A program made the position numbers and the translations under genes. Below are positions 48,196 through 59,226 of a DNA stretch of 64,000 nucleotides, piece by piece (within the stretch, counting starts at the first letter, position 1; each line of letters starts with the position of its first letter). The notes beneath the pieces are model-generated. The model was not told the DNA's origin. It did no database searches and saw only the letters and a program-made list of their open reading frames with translations. Source of the DNA: Cadophora sp. MPI-SDFR-AT-0126 (lineage: Eukaryota > Ascomycota > Leotiomycetes > Helotiales > Ploettnerulaceae); NCBI GenBank assembly GCA_020747065.1, contig JAGMVK010000004.1:1674001-1738000 (forward strand), read 5' to 3'.

Positions 48196-51100
48196 ATGTA
48201 CAGCAGAAGAACGCCTAGAAATATGTGTGAGTATATTGTTGGCCGACGGATTCCCAGACCAGCAATTCGCCAAATGACCCCTTCTCCTCCCGAATCACCA
48301 CCTCCCGCTCCAAAGCCCGCAGCCGCTAAAATTGCAGAAAATCCGAAGACTAAAACCCCATCTTGTTCCTGCTGCGATCACCGTCCTAGATCCCGATCCC
48401 GATCTCCACGGAGGCAGGTCCACGTAACTGACTTTGATACCTCGTCAGACGAATCGAGCAGTGGCGAGTGTATCAAGGTTGTGCATAAGGATAAGGAGTT
48501 GAAGTCTGCTTTGAAGAAGCCTGCGAAAGAGGAGCCTTCCAAAAAGCCTTTACCAGAGGTATGCAAGACCACGAAACGCGAAGCGTCAGCGTGTGAATGT
48601 GTATACTGCCTCAAAGGTCTGCTCAATCAGGTGAAGGTTGACATTGAGAAGAAGCAGGGCAAGAAGAAGCACGTTAGCTTCGACCAAAGGTATCGTCCGC
48701 TCTCCACCCGCTAAGTGTGATGAAGGATGTACCTTCAGATGAACTCGACTTTGAAACTCGCGATGGTGATTCATGTAGTGAATTTAAGACTGACATTCTG
48801 TAGTCAAGAAAAGAAGCCAGCCAAAGAGAAAAACGAGAGTCAAAAGAACCAAAACAATAAAGGTCAAGGTCAAAGCAAGAATCAATCCCAGCAACAAGGC
48901 CAGCAAAAAATCGACGAGAACAAGGCTCACAGCTCACAACAAGGCCGACAGAACGAGAACCAGGGGCAGGAAGGACAACAGACTAATAGTCAACGACATC
49001 GCAGCCAGAACCAAAATCTTGTGCCACATACCCAACACATTCAAACCTCACCTTATATGAATCTAGACAACATACATTTCTCCACAAATTTCCCAATTGG
49101 AACTTTTCCGACGGTACTCTTACCAGCAATGACCAAAAGTATGAGTTCTGAACGTATTTTGACACCCTCTAGAGCCGATGTCGTTCTGAGAGAGGATGTC
49201 ATCGAATGCAGCTCTGATCCAAGACCAAATGCATTCTTCGATGTCAACTCGAGAGTCCTACGCGTCTACCATGGCCCGATTTATGGCAATCCGTTTTCCA
49301 GTGTCCCTCCCAACTCTTTCCACATTGGAGCGTTTGCACCAAGATTCAGTGGTCCTCCCCAAGTCATGACCGATCAACACACCTACGGTGGCCCTCCTGC
49401 GACACCCCAACAAGGCAACAACTTTTTCAATCATAGCAACACCGGAAAGCCTCGACATTCTCCAGCTAGAAACACCGACTCCTGGGCCCAGCCTGCGAAC
49501 CACAATGAATGGGGCACCTCTCAGGCTGGAGTCAACGGAGCCAACCATGGACGACCGAATGATGTCTGGGGAGGTTCAGGCGGGGGCAGTGGAGGAAACA
49601 TGCCAGGAGCTTGGGTTAATGACGATAACGCCAATCATAACAACTTCAATGGATGGAATGGTAACAACCAGAACCCTGGCCAATGGAATGGAAACTCGGG
49701 CCCAGGAGGTAATGGCAACGGGGACTTCTCGAACAATCAGTCCTCTGACCAGGTCGGTTGGGGAGATCAAAATCAAAATGATTCCAACAAGAATAATAAT
49801 AACAACTCGTCTGGCTGGGGCAATAACAACCAATCCTCGGGCCAAGACAACAACAACAATTCCAATTATGGTGGTAACGGAGACTCGAAGTGAGTGATAT
49901 GATACCGCTGATACCTAAAACATAATTAACTGACATTTTGAAGTAACAATAATAACAACTCTAGCTGGGGAGGCAATGGAGATTCGAGGTTCGTTTTTGG
50001 ATGCCATGTGCATATTTAAGAGCGTCAAATTGACTTCTCGCTTAGCAACAATAACAACAACAACAATGACTCGTCTGGTTGGAGTAACTCTGGGAATAAT
50101 AATAACAACAATTCGAATTGGAGCGGAAATAATTCGAAGTCAGCTTCTCGAAGCCATACATCCCGGGAGTATATTGATTGACATTTGACATAGCAATAAC
50201 AACAACTCATCCAATCGAGGAGGCGGAAATGGCGATTCCAAGTAAGATGGGAAGCTGTGCAGATTCCAGTAATCAACAGCTGACATTTTGTGTAGTAACA
50301 TCAACTCGAACGGATGGAATGGTAACAACAAATCATCATGCCAAAACAGTAATTGGTCAAACTCTGGAAACAATCGTCAGTCGTCGGGCCAGAGCAACGA
50401 TTCCTCGGGCTGGGGAAATAACAACAACCAATCATTTGGTCAGAACAACGGCAATTCTTCAAGCTGGGGAGATTCAAAGTCCGTCACATCTCCTAGTCTC
50501 CAGACCTCTGAAAGACTAACGGTTATTCCAGTAACGACAGCAACAACAACTGTGGATGGGGTGGTGGCAATAACCAGAACGGCCAATCCAATGCCCAAAA
50601 TCAATCTTCGAATTGGAGAGGAAATGTCGATTCCAAGTAAGCGAAGACTTTCGTCCTGAAATTCCACAAACACTAATCTAGATTTTCAAAGCAACAATAA
50701 CAACAACTCCGGGTGGGGCAACGGTGGCCAGTCATGTCAGAATAGTGGCAATGCATCGAACTGGGGAGAAAATGGTGATTCCAAGTAAGTTTTCCGGCAT
50801 ATCTAGTCTCTGAGGAGACTGATACGAGCAAAGCAACAATAATTCGTCAAGCTGGGAAGGTAATGGAGATTCCAGGTAAGTCCAGAGAGAAGATCCAGTT
50901 TCATGAGGGGTGAATGTTCTAACCTATGGTGAAGTAATAACAACTCATCTGGCTGGGGAGGAAACTCTAAGTTAGTACCTAGCGCACATCGTTTCTCGTG
51001 ATTAACATGCCAACCCCTGATGTAGTAATAACCAATCGAACAACACTAGTCCAGGCTGGCAGAACGGGGGAAATTCAAACGCGTCAGTAACGTCTACCGG

Positions 51101-51691
51101 ATCCAGAGCGTCGCAATGCTGAATTTCCATCAAAGTAATAACCAGTCTAATAGCGGCAACAATAACGGATGGCAGAATGGAGGCGGCTCACAGAATGGCG
51201 GCGGCCGGAATGAGTACCCTGACCCCTTTGATCTCATAAAATTATGATCATGAGAACTGACCTCAATGGAAGCAACAATCAGTCCAGTAATCAACCAAAC
51301 AACAACAATGACCGGCAAAGTGGAAGTGGTTCGCAAAGCGGAGGTGGCTGGAATGAGTAAGTCGATCTCTTCACAACATCTTGCTTGTATCATCGAGAAT
51401 TGACACCCATTGTGGCGATAATCAATCCAACAATAACAACAACAACAATGGTTGGCAGAATGGAGGCGGCTCACAGAACGGAGGAGGTTGGAACGGGTAA
51501 GCATATACTTCCCGGAATTGACGGAGTGTGAATTTCTAGGCACAACTGACATCCGTTGAAGTAATAATCAGTCAAACAACAACGTCTCCTCTGGACCAAG
51601 CTCGCAGAATGGAGGCAACGGGGGAGGACAATCAGACTCATGGGGTGCTGGTGGGGGAGCCACATCTGGAAAGACAAACAATGGATGGTAA
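48196..51691 (+). CDS. Asn/Gly/Ser-rich WG/GW-repeat protein with serial mini-exons
   Basis: Fifteen exons encode about 890 aa: 48196-48689, 48804-49889, 49944-49988, 50046-50138, 50194-50241, 50296-50478, 50532-50636, 50692-50784, 50834-50875, 50935-50970, 51026-51082, 51136-51213, 51273-51356, 51398-51496, 51562-51691. The N-terminus has a Pro-rich stretch, an RS run (RSRSRSPRR, residues 65-73) and paired cysteines; the middle is Gln/Asn-rich. From residue about 380 the chain is poly-Asn spacers alternating with SSGWG, NWSG or GWQNGG units. By hand count there are 28 Trp in the protein, about 21 of them next to Gly. Every intron I place is in phase 2, mostly 49-65 nt, and donors repeatedly follow a GATTCCAA-type end. 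No enzyme domain is seen. Trp-Gly arrays in disordered chains are known Argonaute-binding hooks; here that is inference only. A low-complexity nuclear or condensate protein is the alternative. Confidence 0.7.
49944..51691 (+). repeat. Tandem array of duplicated exon-intron units
   Basis: Thirteen successive units, each an exon of 36-183 bases starting in (C/T)AACAAT-type Asn codons and ending before a phase-2 donor, followed by an intron of about 55 bases. Intron ends are related: several share a TGACAT(T)TTG stretch before the acceptor (for example 49931-49943, 50178-50193 and 50281-50295) and TTGAAG acceptors recur (49938-49943, 51556-51561). This pattern points to duplication of whole exon-intron blocks, not only of coding repeats. 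Confidence 0.7.
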
Positions 51692-52382
51692 AGGCTTAGG
51701 TGGGACTACACCAGGCATTCTCGAGTGCTCCGGTGGTGATCAGGGAGAATGATCTGCTTTTAACTCTTCCTCGATTTAGCGATGGCTTCATGGGAAAGAC
51801 AGTACAGATGGTTGGCTTTGGTGAGGACGCTCATGAACACTGCCTCTTGCACGAAAAGTCAGTCCAGGAAGTTCATATGGGACAGTATTTGCTTCGAAAG
51901 ACCCGGATGTCCTTCCGTATCACTTGCATGATGTTCGAAAAGGGACTAGTAGGTCCATGGCCTGACTTTGGCACTATCTTCTAAGCCCGGGCAACACTGC
52001 CTCTCCCTTTTGAGGGCAATATCTACTAGCTTTAGCATAGCTTTATAAAATAAAATTTGCATCAGATACGCCATCCCGGGGCCGCTTCCAGTGTACTGCA
52101 AGCGATCTGGACTTCTGCATTGGAGTCTTCCACGAACGTTCATTATTCCGTTGCCTGGCTTTTGCCGAGTATACGGTGATGAACATGTAGGATGGAGCTT
52201 CTCATCCTTACTTTCGAATGAATTAATTAAAACATCGCATGAGTTTCCGAGACTCGTAGGTGAATACGCATTTCTACCCAATATCTGATGACTGGTCTTG
52301 ATGATTCTCCAAGTCCATTTGAATGACGTCCGACCCCACTCCACCACGAAGCTCCCCTGCTCGCCGAATTCAACACAACTAA
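51692..52382. other. Intergenic region
   Basis: This holds the WG-gene 3' region and the YjbQ-type gene promoter. One open frame with an ATG at 51790 (64 codons, to 51984) lies just downstream of the WG gene in the same direction. I find no splice that joins it and no motif, so it is not called. Confidence 0.4.
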
Positions 52383-53150
52383 ATGCCATCTTCTACCACA
52401 ACAGCCACTTCCCTCACGACAACAGTACTGCTCCTCCTTCTCCTCCTCCTAGCCTTCTTCCCCAGTTTATTCCACCTCCTCTGGTCCGTCCCCCTCTACC
52501 TCCTCACACGAACAACTTACCTGCCAAAACCATCCCACAACCCCACTTCACAGGCCTGCCCGCCCTTCTGCAATCAGCAGCAACCCAACATGTCCTGGTT
52601 TCAGAAATCACTCACGTTGCCCTCGAAATCTCGAGGCAGCTACCTCATTACCGACACGATCGTCAAGGACCTGCCTGAGATCAAGAACTATAAAGTTGGG
52701 CTGTTGAATTTGTTTATCCAGCATACGTCCTGTGCGCTGAGTCTGAATGAGAATTGGGATGAGGATGTCAGGGAGGATATGAGTGATGCGTTGGATAGGA
52801 TTGCGCCTGAGGATAGGAAGGGGAGCTTGTATAGGCATAGTGCTGAGGGGCTGGATGACATGCCTGTGAGTTGTTGCACCTGGGGTTGTCAGTAGGAGGA
52901 GGGCAAAGGGCTCATCTAGGGGATGGTCGAGGAGTCTTTGTAGAAGGAGCTTGGGGGTCTGGGAAATAGACTTGGGCTGACTTTCTCGCAGGCACATATC
53001 AAAAGCGCGTTAATTGGAGCAAGTGTTACTATTCCCATCAAGGATGGCAAACTGGCTACGGGTACATGGCAGGGAATCTGGTATCTGGAGTTCAGAGCCA
53101 GTAAACACCAGCGAAAAGTCGTGGCGACGATTCAAGGAGAAAAGATGTGA
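52383..53150 (+). CDS. YjbQ/UPF0047 family protein with membrane-anchor extension
   Basis: Two exons (52383-52865, 52992-53150) give 213 aa. The C-terminal 144 residues are a complete YjbQ domain: [40 protein letters not shown] and GTWQGIWYLEFR, with the conserved His and Glu/Asp residues. Bacterial relatives have weak thiamine-phosphate synthase activity; the cellular role is unknown. From the upstream ATG the protein gains 69 residues with a Leu-rich membrane helix (about residues 14-45) and a Pro-rich linker. The internal ATG at 52590 has a good context (ACAATGT-like, A at -3) and gives the compact bacterial length. Either or both starts may be used. The gene converges on the CFIm25 gene with 278 bp between stops. 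Confidence 0.9.
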
Positions 53151-53428
53151 GGGAAGGCGGGTTTGAATAATCCGAACATTTGGAAGGGAATATCGGCTGG
53201 AGTTGGTGGGCTGGGCATCACAGTACACATGATGACTACCAGGCGGCGTATGTTGCGTCTACTTGCAAATTATTGCACTGCTTTGAGGCAAACAAAGCCT
53301 CCATGTCCGTCATTCTTGACAGATAGCCCTTTTGCTTGACCAGAAAAACCTCATTTGGTATCAGATCCAGATAACCGAAGTCGTTTCGCCTCTGAACGCC
53401 GTCCCATGCCATGAAAGAACAAATCCTC

Positions 53429-54459
<1,031 letters not shown>

Positions 54460-54844
54460 AATGAAATTTTACTGATAGTTTACCCTTGAAGCAAACCTGG
54501 AAAGTCTTGCTGGCTATAACAAAGCATGGCGTTGTTCATCTTGGCTTGGATGGCATCAAGCTTTTGTTAACTTGTTAATTCCACACATTGCTTGACACTT
54601 CTAGCAGGAACAATTGGCAGCAAGTAAATGGGAAACGGGCCTTTCCTCGTTTCCGAACATTTCCAAGGTTTCTTCGAAAATCGACCTAGTTTTCCTTCAC
54701 TGAAGGCTCTGGATTTGGGGCTGGAAAGGTGGGATGAGCACTGAACGCCATCTACAGGCACAGTCATGCAGGCGAGAACTTGGCATAGTATCATCCTTCA
54801 TATTTACAGTATCGACTTCCTTTAAACTCCTACAAAACATGCGT
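54460..54844. other. Intergenic region between CFIm25 and NDUFS6 genes
   Basis: This 385-bp stretch contains the CFIm25 promoter and the 3' end of the complex I gene, both on the minus strand. No gene is seen. Confidence 0.5.
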
Positions 54845-55651
54845 TCATCTCTGTCCTAAAGCCTCGTTCGTGATACGCTGGGACTCGGGTATCTCGGCAG
54901 CATTTCCTTTTGGAGCAAGAGAGTATGGAGTGCTTGGAAGAGACTCAAGATGCTTCCTATGATGTTCGTTTGCCTGTATGGTATATCAGCATTGATTTAC
55001 GTACAGATAGGGGAACGGGTTCTGGGGAGGTAGGATAGTAATATTGCGCCGCGAAAAAACTTACATAGGGCAGACCACAATATTCACACATGCAGATTTG
55101 GGGTTTGTCGGTATTGATGAAAATTCTGGGATGTCCCAATGGTCCTCCGCCACCGTCACAAACCACCACTCGGTCATTTGTCCATCGAACTGGTTGCTGG
55201 TGGATCAAAGCAATGGCGGCTTCTGGTGCTGGCTGTATCAGAAATTAGCTTATGAGCATTGAAAGTAATAGGAGCCTATGATAGAACACCGAATATTCGA
55301 CATCGGGATTGTCCGTACCTGCAATTTCATGATAGTCTGCTCGAATCTAGGTCCTGACATGGCCTTCGCTCTGGGGTTCTGACTCCGAGACCAGATCTCA
55401 GCTCTATTTGGTGCCTGCTGCACTCTAAACTTCTCGGCTTCGGCCACACTCTCCTGCAGAGTAGCATCGCTCTGAGGTGACTCCAGTGGTATTTCGTTGG
55501 TCTTGGACACGTTAGGTACCGGCTTCGAAGAGTTCGCGAGTGTGTTGGTTTCCTGCATGTCGTTTGCGGACGACGAGTATGCTCGTCTCGCCGAGCATCG
55601 AGCTACCCTAGAAAGCTGCAATGCAGCTCTTGATCTGGCTGTAGAAAGCAT
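54845..55651 (-). CDS. Mitochondrial complex I subunit NDUFS6 (13-kDa, zinc-binding)
   Basis: A peripheral-arm accessory subunit of NADH:ubiquinone oxidoreductase. Three exons (55651-55319, 55232-55065, 54973-54845), all in phase 0, give 209 aa. The first 30 residues are rich in Arg and Ser with no acid, a mitochondrial presequence. The zinc ligands lie in VVCDGGGGPLGHPRIFIN and ICMCEYCGLPYANEHH, the hallmark of the family. The middle section is fungus-specific and variable. The gene is divergent from the MPP6-like gene with a 273-bp spacer. Confidence 0.95.
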
Positions 55652-55924
55652 TGCGATGGTCGTTCAATTGCGTGAGGCGCGAAGCAGTCCCAAGTGGTCG
55701 TCGTCGCTCGGAACCTGAAGCTTGGGCTGCTGATTACATAAGCGTGTTGAATTTCCGTTCGATTCAAAAACAAGCTACACAACGTCTTGGAACTCCAACC
55801 CAATTTCGCAACTTCGTGACAGCGCCTGTGCTGCGTGCCCTTGTGTGAAACAACTAACTGTGCAGATAGTACGATCAATTATCTTGCGAGTGATACAGAA
55901 TTTCCCTCCCCGACTCATCTTCCA
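55652..55924. promoter_or_regulatory. Short bidirectional promoter, NDUFS6 / MPP6-like
   Basis: Start codons face apart across 273 bp, so this segment must serve both genes. A CCAAT box is visible at about 55800. No canonical TATA element is apparent on either side. Confidence 0.55.
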
Positions 55925-56846
55925 ATGTCCGCCGCAAGCACTCCCGGCAGTGCGCCGAAAACAATGTCTTCACGGCTTTTGACAATGAAGTTTATGCAAA
56001 GAGCTGCCCACTCTTCGCCTTCTGCGGCCTTCTCTTCATCTCCAGATGAACCTTCCCCAAAGCGTCGGAGGACAGACTCGTCATCTACAAGTACCCCATC
56101 GAAAGTCAGCGTTGATGCACTTGCGGATAGGAAAGCTATTCAAGCTGCGCTGGCGAGTGAGGAAGCTAAGCGTCAAGCTGCTTTGGAAAAGCAAGCTGCA
56201 GAGGCGGGTGATACCAGATGGGTCTTGAGCTTTGAGGATCAACACCACTCGACGCCGTCCCCTGTGCTGCCCTTACGGGTTGTTCAGACTGGCTTTGCAA
56301 ATCTCGACGCTTCACCTTCTCAACCCCGATTGATAGACACCGTTTCTGAAGACCAGGCCCCCATGTTTGGACGGAGAAGTTTTGGCAGATTCAATAAGGT
56401 CTTAGAGGTATGGAGTCATCAACTCCAGGCTTGGCAGCAGGTATTAACATTTTAAGAAACAACAAGATCCCTCCATAGAGGATTCCTCCGAGTCCGACGA
56501 CGAAGGTGAAGAATCAAGGTCCTCTGCTTCAGATAGTGGTTCCGATGACCCTACAAGTGCCCTCATCAAAGCTTCTCGCCAAGAAGCAGCGGATCGAGCT
56601 AGGGCAGAGAGAAAGGCCAAGAAACGAGTTGCGATGGCCGAAGCAGAGGAGCTAGCCAAGAAAAGGAGGAAGGATGTTGTCAATCTGAATGGATTGACTA
56701 GCTTGAGTGGAAAGTCGGCACCAGTTCCAGCGTGTTACAATTGTGGTGGCCCGCATCTCAAGAAGGATTGCCGTGCAAATGCAAACAAGAGAACGCACAT
56801 GGGAGGAGATGATGGTTCGCCTAGAAAGTCCTTGAAGTACAAGTGA
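55925..56846 (+). CDS. M-phase phosphoprotein 6-like protein (nuclear exosome cofactor) with zinc knuckle
   Basis: MPP6 links the nuclear exosome to structured RNA. Two exons (55925-56407, 56457-56846; 49-nt intron) give 290 aa. The N-terminal MSSRLLTMKFMQR is the family hallmark. Internal blocks MFGRRSFGRFNK and a long Ala/Arg/Lys/Glu helix ending in KKRRKDVVNLNGLT fit fungal members. A single CCHC-type knuckle, CYNCGGPHLKKDC, follows, then a basic tail. Much of the centre is acidic and Ser-rich, likely disordered. No long enzymatic domain exists, so the call rests on the two short motifs. The zinc knuckle would add an RNA-binding contact. Confidence 0.82.
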
Positions 56847-57148
56847 TATTTTGAGACCATCAAAATTACTACGGATATGACAGCACCTGGGGCTCAGAAG
56901 ACACTGGAGTGATTCCACTAATCTTGTCTCGATCATATCAGTAAAAACTCGACAAGAAATGGAGAAAGTGCCGAGGAAAGAAAGTTGTACCGGATTTTCA
57001 GTCATGCTGAAACGGCAAAGAAGCAGTTCGCCAAGAATAGTTGTTTGGCTACGATCGACGAATGAAAGAGAAGACAATACATGCTCCCAATTGATTTTGC
57101 TCTTCTTTCCCAATATTTCTGATCGGCTCCCCTCGCTTATTCGAATCT

Positions 57149-57795
57149 TTAGCCAGATGCGTTCGTTTTTCTTCCCGCCTGCCTCTTCCTTCTCCTCATA
57201 GCGTTCATTACCACTGGGATAGTAGCAAGGACACTGGCTCCTGCCAGTACCAATGCAAGTATCTCGCTGATTTTCAGCTCGTGGCACTCGCTCAGCCCAT
57301 CTCTGATTTCTTTGACTCCTTCGTTGCAGTTGATCACACCCCACATCTGACGTATCAAGACCCCCGACACAATCTAGAGAATTGTAGAAATAACAAGAAA
57401 AGCCTGTTCGCAGATGATAAGCTTGAGTCGTATGCAATACAGTGGCGGACTTACAGTGTGGAACATGGAATGGAAGTGTTTCCTAGCACAATGAAACCCG
57501 CAGTACACTGCAGAGAGGAGGATGGTCCGAGCGGACGAAAATATGAGGAACACCAGTCGCGCTCTCTCTGTCTTGGAATGCCATTTATGTTTTCACTAAA
57601 GGTATTGGAAGGAGTCCGCCGAGAAAAACAGCTCTGCGATGGACAGTGGGAACATAATTCCGAAAAATACCCTGCCAGATCAGTCAGTTTGAGCTCCATC
57701 ATCCTTCAGCAATTGGCAACTCACGGAACGTCCCATGTAAGCTTCTCCTTGGTCCGGGGACGAGTCTTCTTTGCTGACTTGGACTTGCCGAACAT
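57149..57795 (-). CDS. Small multi-span membrane protein, exon structure incomplete
   Basis: At least three exon pieces fit one minus-strand gene. The first (57795-57725) begins ATG and encodes a basic start, MFGKSKSAKKTRPRTK. The second from 57671 encodes VFFGIMFPLSIAELFFSADS, a membrane span. A later block in one frame reads LIFSSARTILLSAVYCGFHC and ends at 57455. It splices across an 81-nt intron (57454-57374, GTAAGT to CTAG) to a last exon encoding MWGVINCNEGVK and ISEILALVLAGASVLATI, then a basic end. The junction between the second and third blocks is unresolved: no GT-AG pair I found keeps frame. Cysteines recur on one face. No family is recognised. It may be a small integral membrane protein or, less likely, a decayed gene. 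Confidence 0.5.
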
Positions 57796-59226
57796 ATTAC
57801 GTGGATTCAGACGAGATATATTTCTGTTGTGCGGTGTAGACTTTGGTAGTTTACTATCCAAAAGATGTCGTCGTCAAGAACTGGCTCCAGTCCCAGCTAT
57901 ATACCCCAATCCTTAGTCTCTTCTAGACATTTCAGTCTCACAGCTCCAAACAACATTAGCCACAGTCTGGAAGTTTTAAGATGTTTCCACCAATGGAGCG
58001 AGCGACTTATGACGATGACTTGGATGCCGTGCCTTGATTCGAGTCCTGTCTGTTTTGGCAGGGGCATCACAACCCCTGTTTTAGCGAGATGTGGCTGAAT
58101 TTGTTGGTGTTGAAGGCTTGTCCATGGCGAGACCAAGCATTTCGAGTTGAGATCAAGGTTTTACAAGTTATGGCTGCACAGGCCAAGCTTTTTTCAAAGA
58201 GATCTCTGTAATCATGGTTGTCTGCCGCGGAAGTGATTGTGTGAATCCAGCGTGAAAATTTTCATCGTCTTAGGGAAGATGTGATGTATCTTTACCCAGT
58301 TCGACATCGATTCTTCTCGGAAGAGTTGACAGGGACCATTCATGTGTGGGTGTTCGTTTCTTCTGTCCCTTTCGCGCAAGTTCCATTTCTTTTCGAAGAC
58401 TTGAGAGTCTTCCTTGTTCGAACAGGAGAAGATTTCCGCCGTAAGTCTCCCGAGCACGTATTTTTCCCTTGCGTTTCTTGCCGGCCGATCTGGAAATCTG
58501 GCTGAAATCCGCTTCGGGAATTGTCACAAGCCGACAGTCAGGCCACGGTACAATGGTATCATCTCATGCGACTCGAAAGACGAGCTCTTTTTCGTAAACT
58601 GGGCATCACGACTTGCTACAATTGTCCAAATATAGAATTTCGAAATGGACAATCGAGAGAAAAAAAAACTATGCAAAATGGCTCGTTCCCCAGTCCCGCC
58701 CCCTCGCATCATTGCAAAGTAGATGGATTCCGTCCTCACGTTTGTCAATCCGGGACAAAGTGAGAAGTTATGCTAGCTCAGGACTCTGATACATTTCTCA
58801 TTTCTGTCGCCTAGGAGAGCGGGCGCCGGTGTTACTAGCTGCTTATACCTCTCGATTCTAGGCATCTAATACTCAGAATCGTGACGTTGAATTCACATCA
58901 TGGGAGCTCGCGGGAGATTTTATTAAGGAATGAACTTGTTATTTTCTGAGACTGGCCATTAGCTACGTGAATTTAAGCAGGGTCATGAGGGGAACAATAA
59001 AGTTCAGCTGATCGACTGTGGGGAGAAAGTGGAGAGTGTATCAAAGGTGGGAGCGGAGGGGTAGGTCCCACCAACATTCTCGACAGAAGAGGTAGTCATC
59101 GCCGCTACCCACTTTGGCCGATTCCAAATTTCCCAACACAAGAGAACCCCAAATTCTGGGGAAATTCTTGCATCGCACAAAAATGAAACTTTTAAAACAA
59201 CATCGACCTACCTTATTTAGATAGTC
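57796..59226. other. Intergenic region, 1.4 kb
   Basis: No gene is supported. Short open frames on both strands conflict and carry no motif. It contains the promoter of the MFS gene at its right end. Confidence 0.4.

Noticed and set aside
49576..49936. Long minus-strand open frames opposite the WG-rich gene
   Set aside because: They mirror the Asn-rich codons of the plus strand, and their composition (Val, Ile, Leu from AAT/AAC reversed) is an artefact of repeat coding.
49944..51691. CRISPR array or satellite DNA
   Set aside because: Units vary in length, have splice signals at both ends and keep one reading frame; this is a spliced gene.
56652..57437. 261-codon minus-strand open frame
   Set aside because: It overlaps the end of the MPP6-like gene and runs in another frame through the membrane-protein exons; its composition is not protein-like.
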